Notes under the pieces: generated by a model
The model's database searches: none
What the model was told of the DNA's origin: nothing
The model's input: the letters and a program-made list of their open reading frames with translations, nothing else
Origin: Terriglobia bacterium
GTDB lineage: Bacteria; Acidobacteriota; Terriglobia; Bryobacterales; UBA6623
Assembly (NCBI GenBank): GCA_009838515.1
Contig: VXRL01000083.1
Coordinates: 1-56,813 of the forward strand
Direction of reading: 5' to 3'
DNA: 56,813 bases
Translations under genes and position numbers: made by a program
Part shown: in pieces, positions 42,430-49,735 of the stretch
Layout: each line of letters begins with the position of its first letter
How positions within the stretch are numbered: the first letter of the stretch is position 1

Positions 42430-42546
42430 GCGCGGGCGGAATAGCCGGCCCCGCAGCGGAGGCGCCACGGGTGCAAGCCGCGCTTGATGGACAGTCCCGG
42501 GCCGCCCGGTGCCGTCGGCCCATCCAGCAGGCCAGCGGGCTCGGAT

Positions 42547-42888
42547 CTAGAAGCTCGTGACAGCTTCGGTTTCGTCGGTGAGGCAGTGGAAGACGGTGTG
42601 GAGCTTCGTGATCTGGAGCAAGTCCTGTACCTTGGCCTGCACATTGAGCAGCTTGATCTCGCAGCCCTGGTTGCGGGACGTGGTGTAGGCCGAGACCAGC
42701 TCGCCAAGGCCGGAACTGTCGATGTAGGTGACGCCGGCCAGATTGAGCACGATCTTGGTCGCGCCACTTTCGAGCAGGCCCCGCACGGTGTCGCGGACGT
42801 GGCCGGACTCCTCTCCGAGCGTGATGCGACCGGTCATGTCAACGATCGTCACTCCGCTGTACTCACGAACCTCTGTGGATAAACTCAT
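42547..42888 (-). CDS. STAS-domain anti-sigma-factor antagonist (RsbV/SpoIIAA-like)
   Basis: 113 residues. The STAS signature IDSSGLGELVSAY contains Ser58, the phosphorylation site, in the expected DSSGLG context; MTGRITLGEES and LLNVQAKVQDLLQITKLHTVF are also family-typical. In its unphosphorylated form it should bind the kinase encoded just upstream and release that kinase's target. An AGGAGG site precedes ATG 42888. The kinase gene ends 21 bases upstream on the same strand, forming an operon. Confidence 0.94.
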   Translation of the reverse strand: MSLSTEVREYSGVTIVDMTGRITLGEESGHVRDTVRGLLESGATKIVLNLAGVTYIDSSGLGELVSAYTTSRNQGCEIKLLNVQAKVQDLLQITKLHTVFHCLTDETEAVTSF

Positions 42889-42909
42889 CGATCTTCCTCC
42901 TGAGTTAGA

Positions 42910-43341
42910 TCATGATGCGCCCTTGGCGCAGTACTTCACCAGACGAACCCGCGTGCCCGTGCCAGCGCACCGGCCGACCTCGACTTCGTCGAAAAACGCC
43001 TTCATCATCAACAACCCGCGCCCGGAGGCGCGCAGCAAGTTGTCGCCTTCGCACGGATCGGCCACGTCCTCGAGCTCGAAGCCCGCGCCTTGGTCTGTCA
43101 CAGTCACCTCGAACGCGGCCTCGTCGACCGCTGCATCGAACGAGACTCGCTTGGCTAGGTTGAAGGCGTTGCCGTGCTTGACGGCGTTGGCCACCGTCTC
43201 GCGTACCCCCATGCCGATCTGATGCACTTGGTCCTCGTTGAAACCGTTCAATTCCGCAAGTCGCTGGACGATCAGCTCTGCCGCATCGATGCTGTCCAAG
43301 GTGCTCTCGAGCGAAAGCCGCAGTTTCCTGCAATCTGTCAT
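42910..43341 (-). CDS. RsbW/SpoIIAB-type serine kinase
   Basis: 143 residues of the HATPase_c_2 fold. The N-box is GVRETVANAVKHGN, the G1 block DQGAGFELEDV and the G2 block ASGRGLLMMKAFFDEV. It phosphorylates the STAS protein encoded next to it and binds a sigma factor or another output. No sigma factor gene lies nearby, so the output may be different, as in many non-Firmicutes systems. A PP2C phosphatase that could reset the switch lies at 15-16.8 kb. Confidence 0.92.
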   Translation of the reverse strand: MTDCRKLRLSLESTLDSIDAAELIVQRLAELNGFNEDQVHQIGMGVRETVANAVKHGNAFNLAKRVSFDAAVDEAAFEVTVTDQGAGFELEDVADPCEGDNLLRASGRGLLMMKAFFDEVEVGRCAGTGTRVRLVKYCAKGAS

Positions 43342-43461
43342 GCGGCCTCTAGGGGAGCGGCCAGGTGCTCTGCATCGTGCCGAAGGCGAATTCGCATTAG
43401 TCGCACACTGCGCGACCCAAAGTCAAGCGCTGACGACGGCCCGTTGCAGGGGACCTGGCGC

Positions 43462-43467
43462 TATGAT
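43462..43467 (+). promoter_or_regulatory. TATGAT -10 box, SMP-30 copy 1
   Basis: TATGAT lies 34 bases (box start to ATG) before the original start codon at 43496. The same box and spacing occur in all three repeat copies. No clear -35 box. Confidence 0.45.
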
Positions 43468-43548
43468 GGGCCCACCGCCACTGAGGATAACCGAAATGAG
43501 GTTAGCAAACGGCATCGCTGCCAGCATCGCGGCGCCGAGACTGGCTTG

Positions 43549-44520
43549 ATGGCCCCTCCGGAGCCAGCCGCACCGGACCATGGGGCTGGCACGCTGCGCC
43601 GGGTCAGCGAGGCGCTCGACGCCATCATTCCCGCCGACTACGTGATCGAGAAGCTGGCCGGCGACATGGTGTTCACCGAAGGGCCAGTGTGGGTCAAGGG
43701 GGACGCCCCGCATCTGCTGTTCAGCGACATCCCGGCCAACGTGATCTACCGCTGGGCGGAGGGCGACACTGCGGCCTCGGTGTTCTATGACCAGGTGTAC
43801 AAGGGGGAGCCGCGTGACATCTTCCCGGGCTCGAACGGCCTGATCCTGGATGGGGAAGGCCGCCTGCTGGCGTGCGAGCACGGCAACCGGCGCATTTCGC
43901 GCATGGAGGACGGAGAGTGGGTTTCGGTCGTGGACAACTACGAGGGCAAGCGGCTCAACAGCCCCAACGACGCCGCCTGGCACGCCAACGGCTGGCTGTA
44001 CTTCACCGATCCGCCCTACGGGCTCGTCCGGCGGGACAAAGACCCGCACAAGGAGCTGGACTTCAACGGCATTTACCGCCTGAATTATGCGGCGGGCGAA
44101 CTGCAGCTGCTCAGCCGGGAGCAGACTCGGCCCAACGGGATTGGCTTCTCGCCGGACGGCATGACCGCCTATGTGTCCAATTCGGACGACGCGATGAAGG
44201 TCTGGATGGCCTACGACGTCACCGAAGAGGGGCTGTTCGAGAACGGCCGGGTTTTCTACGACGCGACCAAAGACGCGGCGCCAGGGTTGCCGGACGGGCT
44301 CAAGCTCGACGTGAACGGCAACATCTACGCCACCGGGCCGGGCGGGGTCTGGATCTTCACTCCAGCCGGTGAGCACATAGGCACCATCCAGCCGGACGAG
44401 GTGCCCGCCAACGTCGCCTGGGGCGATGACGGCAGTTCCCTATATATGACAGCGCGAACGAGCTTGTACCGGATCAAGCTGTTGGCAAAGGGCCCGATGC
44501 CCGCCGACATGGCCAGTTGA
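43549..44520 (+). CDS. SMP-30/gluconolactonase-like protein, copy 1, with frameshifted signal
   Basis: The mature domain is intact: EGPVWVKGDAPHLLFSDIPA, NGLILDGEGRLLACEHGNR, NSPNDAAWHANGWLYFTDPP, RPNGIGFSPDG, PDGLKLDVNGNIYATGPGG. The upstream leader ATG (43496), matching the start of copies 2 and 3, opens a frame that stops at 43549 because of a one-base loss in the signal region. The net loss falls at the lipobox Cys codon (LAC in the copies). The ATG at 43549 overlaps that stop (TGATG) and could restart translation, giving about 323 residues without a lipoprotein signal. The product, if made, would stay in the cytoplasm. It may be a young pseudogene. Family members hydrolyse sugar lactones or related esters. 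Confidence 0.85.
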   Translation: MAPPEPAAPDHGAGTLRRVSEALDAIIPADYVIEKLAGDMVFTEGPVWVKGDAPHLLFSDIPANVIYRWAEGDTAASVFYDQVYKGEPRDIFPGSNGLILDGEGRLLACEHGNRRISRMEDGEWVSVVDNYEGKRLNSPNDAAWHANGWLYFTDPPYGLVRRDKDPHKELDFNGIYRLNYAAGELQLLSREQTRPNGIGFSPDGMTAYVSNSDDAMKVWMAYDVTEEGLFENGRVFYDATKDAAPGLPDGLKLDVNGNIYATGPGGVWIFTPAGEHIGTIQPDEVPANVAWGDDGSSLYMTARTSLYRIKLLAKGPMPADMAS

Positions 44521-44582
44521 CCCGCTCGTCCGAGCATTCGGCCCCAAGCGCCGAGGACGGCCCGTTCTAGGGGCTCTGCCGC

Positions 44583-44588
44583 TATGAT
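44583..44588 (+). promoter_or_regulatory. TATGAT -10 box, SMP-30 copy 2
   Basis: Same box and 34-base spacing to the ATG (44617) as copies 1 and 3. A GGGAGG ribosome-binding site follows it. Confidence 0.45.
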
Positions 44589-44616
44589 GGGTTCACCGTC
44601 AGGGAGGATACCCGAA

Positions 44617-45642
44617 ATGAGATTCCAAAGCTTGATCGTCGCCAGCATCGCGGTACTGGCCCTAGCCTGCGCTGCCCCACCAGAACCGGCCGAACCGGAC
44701 CACGGTGCCGGCGCGGTACACAAGGTCAGCGAGGCGCTCGACGCTATCGTCCCGGCCGATTACGTGATCGAGAAGCTGGCCGGCGACATGGGCTTCACCG
44801 AGGGGCCGGTCTGGATCAAGGGCGACAGCCCGCACCTGCTCTTCAGCGACATCCCGGCCAACGCGATCTACCGCTGGGCGGAGGGCGACACGGCGGCCTC
44901 GATCTTCTACGACCAGATGTACAAAGGCGAGCCGCGAGACGCCTCGCTGGGCTCGAACGGCCTGATCCTCGACGCGGAGGGCCGCCTGCTGGCGTGCGAG
45001 CACGGCAACCGGCGCATCTCGCGCATGGAAGGCGGAGAGTGGGTCTCGGTCGTGGACAACTACGAGGGCAAGAAGCTCAACAGCCCCAACGACGCCGCCT
45101 GGCACGCCAACGGCTGGCTGTACTTCACCGATCCGCCCTACGGGCTGCCCAAGCAGGAGGAAGACCCGGCCCGGGAGTTGGACTTCAACGGCATCTACCG
45201 CCTGAACTACGAATCCGGTGAGTTGCAGCTACTCGTCCGCGATCAAACGAGGCCCAACGGGATCGGCTTCTCTCCAGATGGCAGGACCGCATACGTGGCC
45301 AATTCCGATGCCTCCATGAAGGTGTGGATGGCCTACGACGTCAACGACGACGGGATGTTCGAGAACGGCCGGGTCTTCTACGACGTGACCGAAGACGCGG
45401 CGCCAGGGTTGCCGGACGGGCTCAAGCTCGACGTGAACGGCAACATCTACGCCACCGGGCCGGGCGGGGTCTGGATCTTCACTCCGGCTGGCGAGCACTT
45501 AGGCACCATCCGGCCCGAAGAGGTACCCGCCAACGTCGCGTGGGGGGATGACGGCAGTTCCCTGTACATGACGGCGCGGACGGGCTTGTACCGGATCAAG
45601 CTGCTGTCGGAGGGTCCGATGCCCGCCGACATGGCTGACTGA
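44617..45642 (+). CDS. SMP-30/gluconolactonase-like lipoprotein, copy 2
   Basis: 341 residues from ATG 44617, which has a GGGAGG site; a longer frame to 44584 lies in the leader. Lipoprotein signal VASIAVLALACAA (Cys lipobox), then a six-bladed SMP-30 propeller: FTEGPVWIKGDSPHLLF (metal Glu), NGLILDAEGRLLACEHGNR, LNSPNDAAWHANGWLYFTD, RPNGIGFSPDGRTAYV and PDGLKLDVNGNIYA (metal Asp). SMP-30 enzymes bind Ca or Zn and open sugar lactones; the lipoprotein signal places it at a membrane facing the periplasm. Second of three tandem copies, over 80 per cent alike by eye. Confidence 0.93.
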   Translation: MRFQSLIVASIAVLALACAAPPEPAEPDHGAGAVHKVSEALDAIVPADYVIEKLAGDMGFTEGPVWIKGDSPHLLFSDIPANAIYRWAEGDTAASIFYDQMYKGEPRDASLGSNGLILDAEGRLLACEHGNRRISRMEGGEWVSVVDNYEGKKLNSPNDAAWHANGWLYFTDPPYGLPKQEEDPARELDFNGIYRLNYESGELQLLVRDQTRPNGIGFSPDGRTAYVANSDASMKVWMAYDVNDDGMFENGRVFYDVTEDAAPGLPDGLKLDVNGNIYATGPGGVWIFTPAGEHLGTIRPEEVPANVAWGDDGSSLYMTARTGLYRIKLLSEGPMPADMAD

Positions 45643-45704
45643 TACGCTCGTCCGAGCACTGGCGGTCAAGCGCTGACGACGGCCCGCTGCGGGGGACCTG
45701 GCGC

Positions 45705-45710
45705 TATGAT
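45705..45710 (+). promoter_or_regulatory. TATGAT -10 box, SMP-30 copy 3
   Basis: Same box and spacing to the ATG (45739) as copies 1 and 2. Confidence 0.45.
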
Positions 45711-45738
45711 GGATTCGCCGTCACTGAGGAGAACCGAA

Positions 45739-46764
45739 ATGAGATCCCAAACCTTCATCGTTGCGAGCGTCGCGGTAATGGCCCTAGCCTGCGCTGCCCC
45801 ACCGGAACCGGCCGAACCGGACCACGGTGCCGGCGCGGTACACAAGGTGAGCGAGGCGCTCGACGCTATCGTCCCGGCCGATTACGTGATCGAGAAGCTG
45901 GCCGGCGACATGGGCTTCACCGAGGGGCCGGTCTGGATCAAGGGCGACAGCCCGCACCTGCTCTTCAGCGACATCCCGGCGAATTTGGTCTACCGCTGGG
46001 CCGAGGGCGACACGGCAGCCTCGGTGTTCTACGACCAGATGTACAAGGGCGAGCTGCAAGACGGCTTGCTGGGCTCGAATGGCCTGATCCTGGACGCGGA
46101 AGGCCGCCTGCTGGCGTGCGAGCACGGCAACCGGCGCATCTCGCGTATGGGAGGCGAGGAGTGGGTCTCGGTCGTGGACAACTACGAGGGCAAGAGGCTC
46201 AACAGCCCCAACGATGCCGCCTGGCACGCCAACGGGTGGCTATACTTCACCGATCCACCGTACGGGTTGCCCGAGTTGGAGGAAGACCCGGCCCGGGAGT
46301 TGGACTTCAACGGCATCTACCGCCTCGATTATGAGTCCGGCGAGCTGCAACTGCTCAACCGGGAACAGACTCGGCCCAACGGAATCGGCTTCTCGCCGGA
46401 CGGCAAGACCGCCTACGTGGCCAATTCCGATGCCTCCATGAAGGTGTGGATGGCCTACGACGTCAACGACGACGGGATGTTCGAGAACGGCCGGGTCTTC
46501 TACGACGTGACCGAAGACGCGGCGCCAGGGTTGCCGGACGGGCTCAAGCTCGACGTGAACGGCAACATCTACGCCACCGGGCCGGGCGGGGTCTGGATCT
46601 TCACTCCAGCCGGTGAGCACATAGGCACCATCCAGCCGGACGAGGTGCCCGCCAACGTCGCCTGGGGCGATGACGGCAGTTCCATGTACATGACCGCGCG
46701 GACGGGCTTGTACCGGATCAAGCTGCTGTCGCAGGGCCCGATGCCCGCCGACATGGCCGACTGA
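45739..46764 (+). CDS. SMP-30/gluconolactonase-like lipoprotein, copy 3
   Basis: 341 residues from ATG 45739, same layout as copy 2: lipobox in MALACAA, propeller blades FTEGPVWIKGDSPHLLF, LNSPNDAAWHANGWLYFTD, RPNGIGFSPDGKTAYV and PDGLKLDVNGNIYA. Its 5' half and middle match copy 2, while its last 170 or so bases match copy 1 exactly (AGEHIGTIQPDEVPANVAW against AGEHLGTIRPEEVPANVAW in copy 2), which points to gene conversion. Predicted periplasm-facing lactonase; the reason for three copies is unknown. Confidence 0.93.
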   Translation: MRSQTFIVASVAVMALACAAPPEPAEPDHGAGAVHKVSEALDAIVPADYVIEKLAGDMGFTEGPVWIKGDSPHLLFSDIPANLVYRWAEGDTAASVFYDQMYKGELQDGLLGSNGLILDAEGRLLACEHGNRRISRMGGEEWVSVVDNYEGKRLNSPNDAAWHANGWLYFTDPPYGLPELEEDPARELDFNGIYRLDYESGELQLLNREQTRPNGIGFSPDGKTAYVANSDASMKVWMAYDVNDDGMFENGRVFYDVTEDAAPGLPDGLKLDVNGNIYATGPGGVWIFTPAGEHIGTIQPDEVPANVAWGDDGSSMYMTARTGLYRIKLLSQGPMPADMAD

Positions 46765-46822
46765 CACCGTCGGCCGGGTACTGGCCGGCAGGCGCGCGTT
46801 GCGGGCGGCGGCAGGTGCCTGC

Positions 46823-46828
46823 TACCTT
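46823..46828 (+). promoter_or_regulatory. TACCTT -10-like box before phoD
   Basis: TACCTT ends 7 bases before ATG 46836, with no ribosome-binding site between, in keeping with a leaderless or near-leaderless start. No Pho-box was recognised. Confidence 0.3.
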
Positions 46829-46835
46829 GAGCGCG

Positions 46836-49394
46836 ATGTCTATCGTTCGCGCTTTCCTCCCCCTGCTAGCTGCCTCCGGGCTGGCATTGGTCGGCTGCGG
46901 CGCCGGCTCGACGGCCTTCGAGAGCCGCTTCGACCCAGCGGTTGAACGCCCCTGGATCGGCGCCGAGTACTGGTCCAACCCGCTGCAAGACTGGCGGTTG
47001 CGAGAGGGGCGTCTGGAGAACTTCAGGGCCGGCGGGGACCGTAACGTCTTCCTGCTGACGCGCGAGGTCGACGAGTCCAGCGGCACCCTTTCGACGAGCG
47101 TGCGCATGGGGCGGATCGAACCAACCGGCGAGCCTCTCGAAAACGGCTGGGCCGGCTTCCGAGTGGGCATCCGCGGATCGTTCAACGATTATCGGGACAG
47201 CGCCGTGCGCGGCGTCGGGCTGCACTGCGGGGTAGCCTCCGACGGACGCCTGTTCATCGGATCTCCCGATGACTCGTCCCCGGTAGCGGACGGCGCGTTC
47301 GAGTCCGACGCCAGCTTGTCGCTCCACGCCGAGCCGTCCGGGGACTTGGCGCGGCTGACACTGCGCCTCGAGACGGCTTCCGGTGCGCAGGAAGTCTCCC
47401 GCGACGTCGATGCCGGCTGGCTGACCGGTGGCCTGGCGCTGGTTTCCAGCAGCGGTCCGATTCCGGACTCGCCGCCGGCGGAAGAGGAAATCCGCGAGAC
47501 CGGCTGGGCGCTCAAGCGCGGCACCAGGGCGGGCGGCACGCTGCGCCTGTGGTTCGACGATTGGAAGATTTCGGGAAGCCGGGTCACGGCCCATTCGGAG
47601 CGGAGGCTGGGGCCGATTATGTTCGCGATGCACACGCTCAGCAAGGGCGTGCTGAAGCTGAACGCCCTGCTCGCACCGGTCGATGCCGAGGGCAGCGAAG
47701 CGGCCTTGGAGATCCAAGACGGCGGCTGGAAGGAAGTCGCCCGCGCGGCTGTCGATCCAGAGGCTCGCACGGCGACCTTCCGGGTGCCTGACTGGGACGA
47801 CACGGTAGACACGCCGTACCGGGTCGTATTCGCCGGCGACGCCTGGGAAGGCACGGTGCGCAGGGATCCCGTCGACAAGGATCAGATCGTCGTGGCGGCG
47901 TTTACCGGCAACAACGACCTCGGTTTCCCGCACGCGGACATCGTGCGCAACATGCGGCACCACCGGCCGGACCTGATGGCCTTCACGGGCGACAACGTCT
48001 ACGAGCGTGTCGGCGAGTACGGAATCGTGCGCGAGCCGACTGACATGGCCATCCTCGACTACCTGCGCAAGTGGTACATCTTCGGCTGGGAATACGGCGA
48101 ATTGCTGCGGGACACCCCGACGGTGGCCTTGCCGGACGACCATGACGTCTACCAAGGCAACATCTGGGGCGCGGCCGGGCGCAAGGCGCACGGCTACGGC
48201 AAGCCCGGCCAAGACCAAGGCGGCTACGTGATGGACTCGCGCTTTGTTCACGTAGTGCAAACTACGCAGACCGCAAACATGCCCGATCCGTTCGATCCCA
48301 CTCCGGTCGAGCAGGGTATCGCGGTCTACTACACAGACCTGCTCTACGGCGGCATCAGTTTCGCGATCATCGAGGATCGCAAGTGGAAAGACTCGGCCAC
48401 GGCGCTGATCGGGCCGGGCATCATCAACGGCTGGGCGCAAGACCCCAACTACGACGCTCGGAAGAGTTCCGACAATCCCGGGTTTCCGCTCCTAGGCGAG
48501 CGGCAGGAGAGCTTCCTAGAGGCTTGGGCGCAGGACTGGGAGGGCGCGTGGATGAAGGCGGCCATCTCACAGACGATCTTCGCCAACGTGTGCACTCTGC
48601 CCAAGGGCACGACTACCGACGCGGTGACCGGCAGCCTGCGCGTGAACGCGCCGGGCGAGTACGCGCCCGGCGAAGAACCGGTCCAAGACCACGATTCCAA
48701 CGGCTGGCCACAGTCGGGCCGTAACCGCGCCGTGCGGCTTCTGCGCAAGGCCGTGGCGGTCCACATCGCGGGCGACCAGCACCTCGGCAGCACCGTCCAG
48801 TACGGAGTGGAAGACTGGAACGACAGCAGCTGGGCCATCTGCGTGCCGTCGGTGGCCAACATCTTCCCGCGACGCTGGTTCCCCACCCAAGAGGGGCGCA
48901 ACCGCAAGGAGGGCGCTCCCCGCAATACCGGTGAATTCCACGACGGCTTCGGCAACAAGGTCACCATCCACGCCGTATCCAACCCGCACACGAACGGCAT
49001 CGAGCCCACCGCCCTGAACCACCGGGCGCCCGGCTACGGCATCATCAAGTTCGATCGCAGCGAGCGGAGCATCGAATTCGCCAACTGGCCCCGCTGGGTG
49101 GATGCGTCCGAGGACGGAGCCAAGCCCTATCCGGGCTGGCCGATTCAGATCCAGCAGACCCAGAGCGGCCTGCCGACGGGCTACGCCCTGCCCGCGATCG
49201 ACGCACAGGGGGCCGTAGACCCGGTCGTGCAGGTGATCAGCGAGTCCAGCGGGGAGATCGTTTACACCCTGCGGATTCAGGGCAGCGAATTCACGCCCAC
49301 AGTGCGCCAGCCGGGCACGTATTCGGTCCGGGTGATCCACCCCGAATCGGGCGAGGTGTCCGAATCCAAGGGGCTGCAGGCCAAAGCGCGATAG
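46836..49394 (+). CDS. PhoD-like alkaline phosphatase, lipoprotein
   Basis: 852 residues. The lipoprotein signal (LPLLAASGLALVGCGAG) gives a lipid-anchored N-terminus. The first 340 residues are beta-rich and lack known motifs. The PhoD metallophosphatase domain follows: AAFTGNNDLGF, RPDLMAFTGDNVYER, TVALPDDHDVYQGNIWG (core PDDHD motif), ERQESFLEAWAQDW, VHIAGDQHLGS and a C-terminal bacterial Ig-like segment (TPTVRQPGTYSVRVIHPES). These blocks hold the Fe/Ca site of PhoD phosphatases, which release phosphate from phosphoesters outside the cell. The N-terminal part is longer than in PhoD of B. subtilis. It follows the SMP-30 set by 71 bases; PhoX lies 6 kb downstream. Confidence 0.9.
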   Translation: MSIVRAFLPLLAASGLALVGCGAGSTAFESRFDPAVERPWIGAEYWSNPLQDWRLREGRLENFRAGGDRNVFLLTREVDESSGTLSTSVRMGRIEPTGEPLENGWAGFRVGIRGSFNDYRDSAVRGVGLHCGVASDGRLFIGSPDDSSPVADGAFESDASLSLHAEPSGDLARLTLRLETASGAQEVSRDVDAGWLTGGLALVSSSGPIPDSPPAEEEIRETGWALKRGTRAGGTLRLWFDDWKISGSRVTAHSERRLGPIMFAMHTLSKGVLKLNALLAPVDAEGSEAALEIQDGGWKEVARAAVDPEARTATFRVPDWDDTVDTPYRVVFAGDAWEGTVRRDPVDKDQIVVAAFTGNNDLGFPHADIVRNMRHHRPDLMAFTGDNVYERVGEYGIVREPTDMAILDYLRKWYIFGWEYGELLRDTPTVALPDDHDVYQGNIWGAAGRKAHGYGKPGQDQGGYVMDSRFVHVVQTTQTANMPDPFDPTPVEQGIAVYYTDLLYGGISFAIIEDRKWKDSATALIGPGIINGWAQDPNYDARKSSDNPGFPLLGERQESFLEAWAQDWEGAWMKAAISQTIFANVCTLPKGTTTDAVTGSLRVNAPGEYAPGEEPVQDHDSNGWPQSGRNRAVRLLRKAVAVHIAGDQHLGSTVQYGVEDWNDSSWAICVPSVANIFPRRWFPTQEGRNRKEGAPRNTGEFHDGFGNKVTIHAVSNPHTNGIEPTALNHRAPGYGIIKFDRSERSIEFANWPRWVDASEDGAKPYPGWPIQIQQTQSGLPTGYALPAIDAQGAVDPVVQVISESSGEIVYTLRIQGSEFTPTVRQPGTYSVRVIHPESGEVSESKGLQAKAR

Positions 49395-49735
49395 CGCGCC
49401 GTGTGGCTTGATCGGATGCCCTCAACGCGATACTTGCGAAGTCTACTGCTATTTCGTGCTCAATCAAGCAAGTCGGGGCCCATTCGTGCGGGAAGGCTTC
49501 CAACGCGTCCGCCGACGCCCGTACTCTCCGACCGAGCCTCTGCTTCCCGTCGCTTGGAGGCCCGGGAAGATCGAGGACCACTGGGGGCGCATCCATGAGG
49601 GTTAGCTGAGTGTGGAGCGGGTCCCCGGCTTGGCCCCGGTGAGCCGGCACACTGGTTTCGGGCTAGCGTGACTTTCTGGATCCCAGGAGACACCGGGCGG
49701 AGACGCTGCGGGTGAACGCGGTGAACGCGTCGCAG
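49395..49735. other. 341-base gap with one possible tiny gene
   Basis: A TTG-started frame (49408-49605, 65 codons) reads CPQRDTCEVYCYFVLNQASR, a pattern with three close Cys, then FVREGFQRV. It lacks a ribosome-binding site. It could be a small Cys-rich protein or chance. The remainder has no recognised feature. Confidence 0.3.

Larger units (their letters stand above)
43430..46767 (+). repeat. Three tandem direct repeats of about 1.12 kb (promoter plus SMP-30 gene)
   Basis: Each unit has the leader GACGGCCCG..., a TATGAT box, a start codon 34 bases later, the SMP-30 gene and a short spacer. From TATGAT to TATGAT, units 1 to 2 are 1121 bases apart and 2 to 3 are 1122. Between stop codons both intervals are 1122, so the first unit has lost one base. 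The spacers after units 1 and 2 share GCTCGTCCGAGC, a short inverted repeat. Confidence 0.95.

Noticed and set aside
44524..44535. GCTCGTCCGAGC hairpins after SMP-30 copies 1 and 2 (also 45646-45657) as terminators
   Set aside because: The stem is only five pairs with a two-base loop and there is no T run, so they are noted only as part of the repeat.
46771..46787. CGGCC/GGCCG hairpin after SMP-30 copy 3 as a terminator
   Set aside because: Short stem in GC-rich DNA without a T run; it could be chance.
46866..48440. A 524-codon minus-strand frame opposite phoD
   Set aside because: It is an antisense shadow of a well-supported gene with PhoD motifs.
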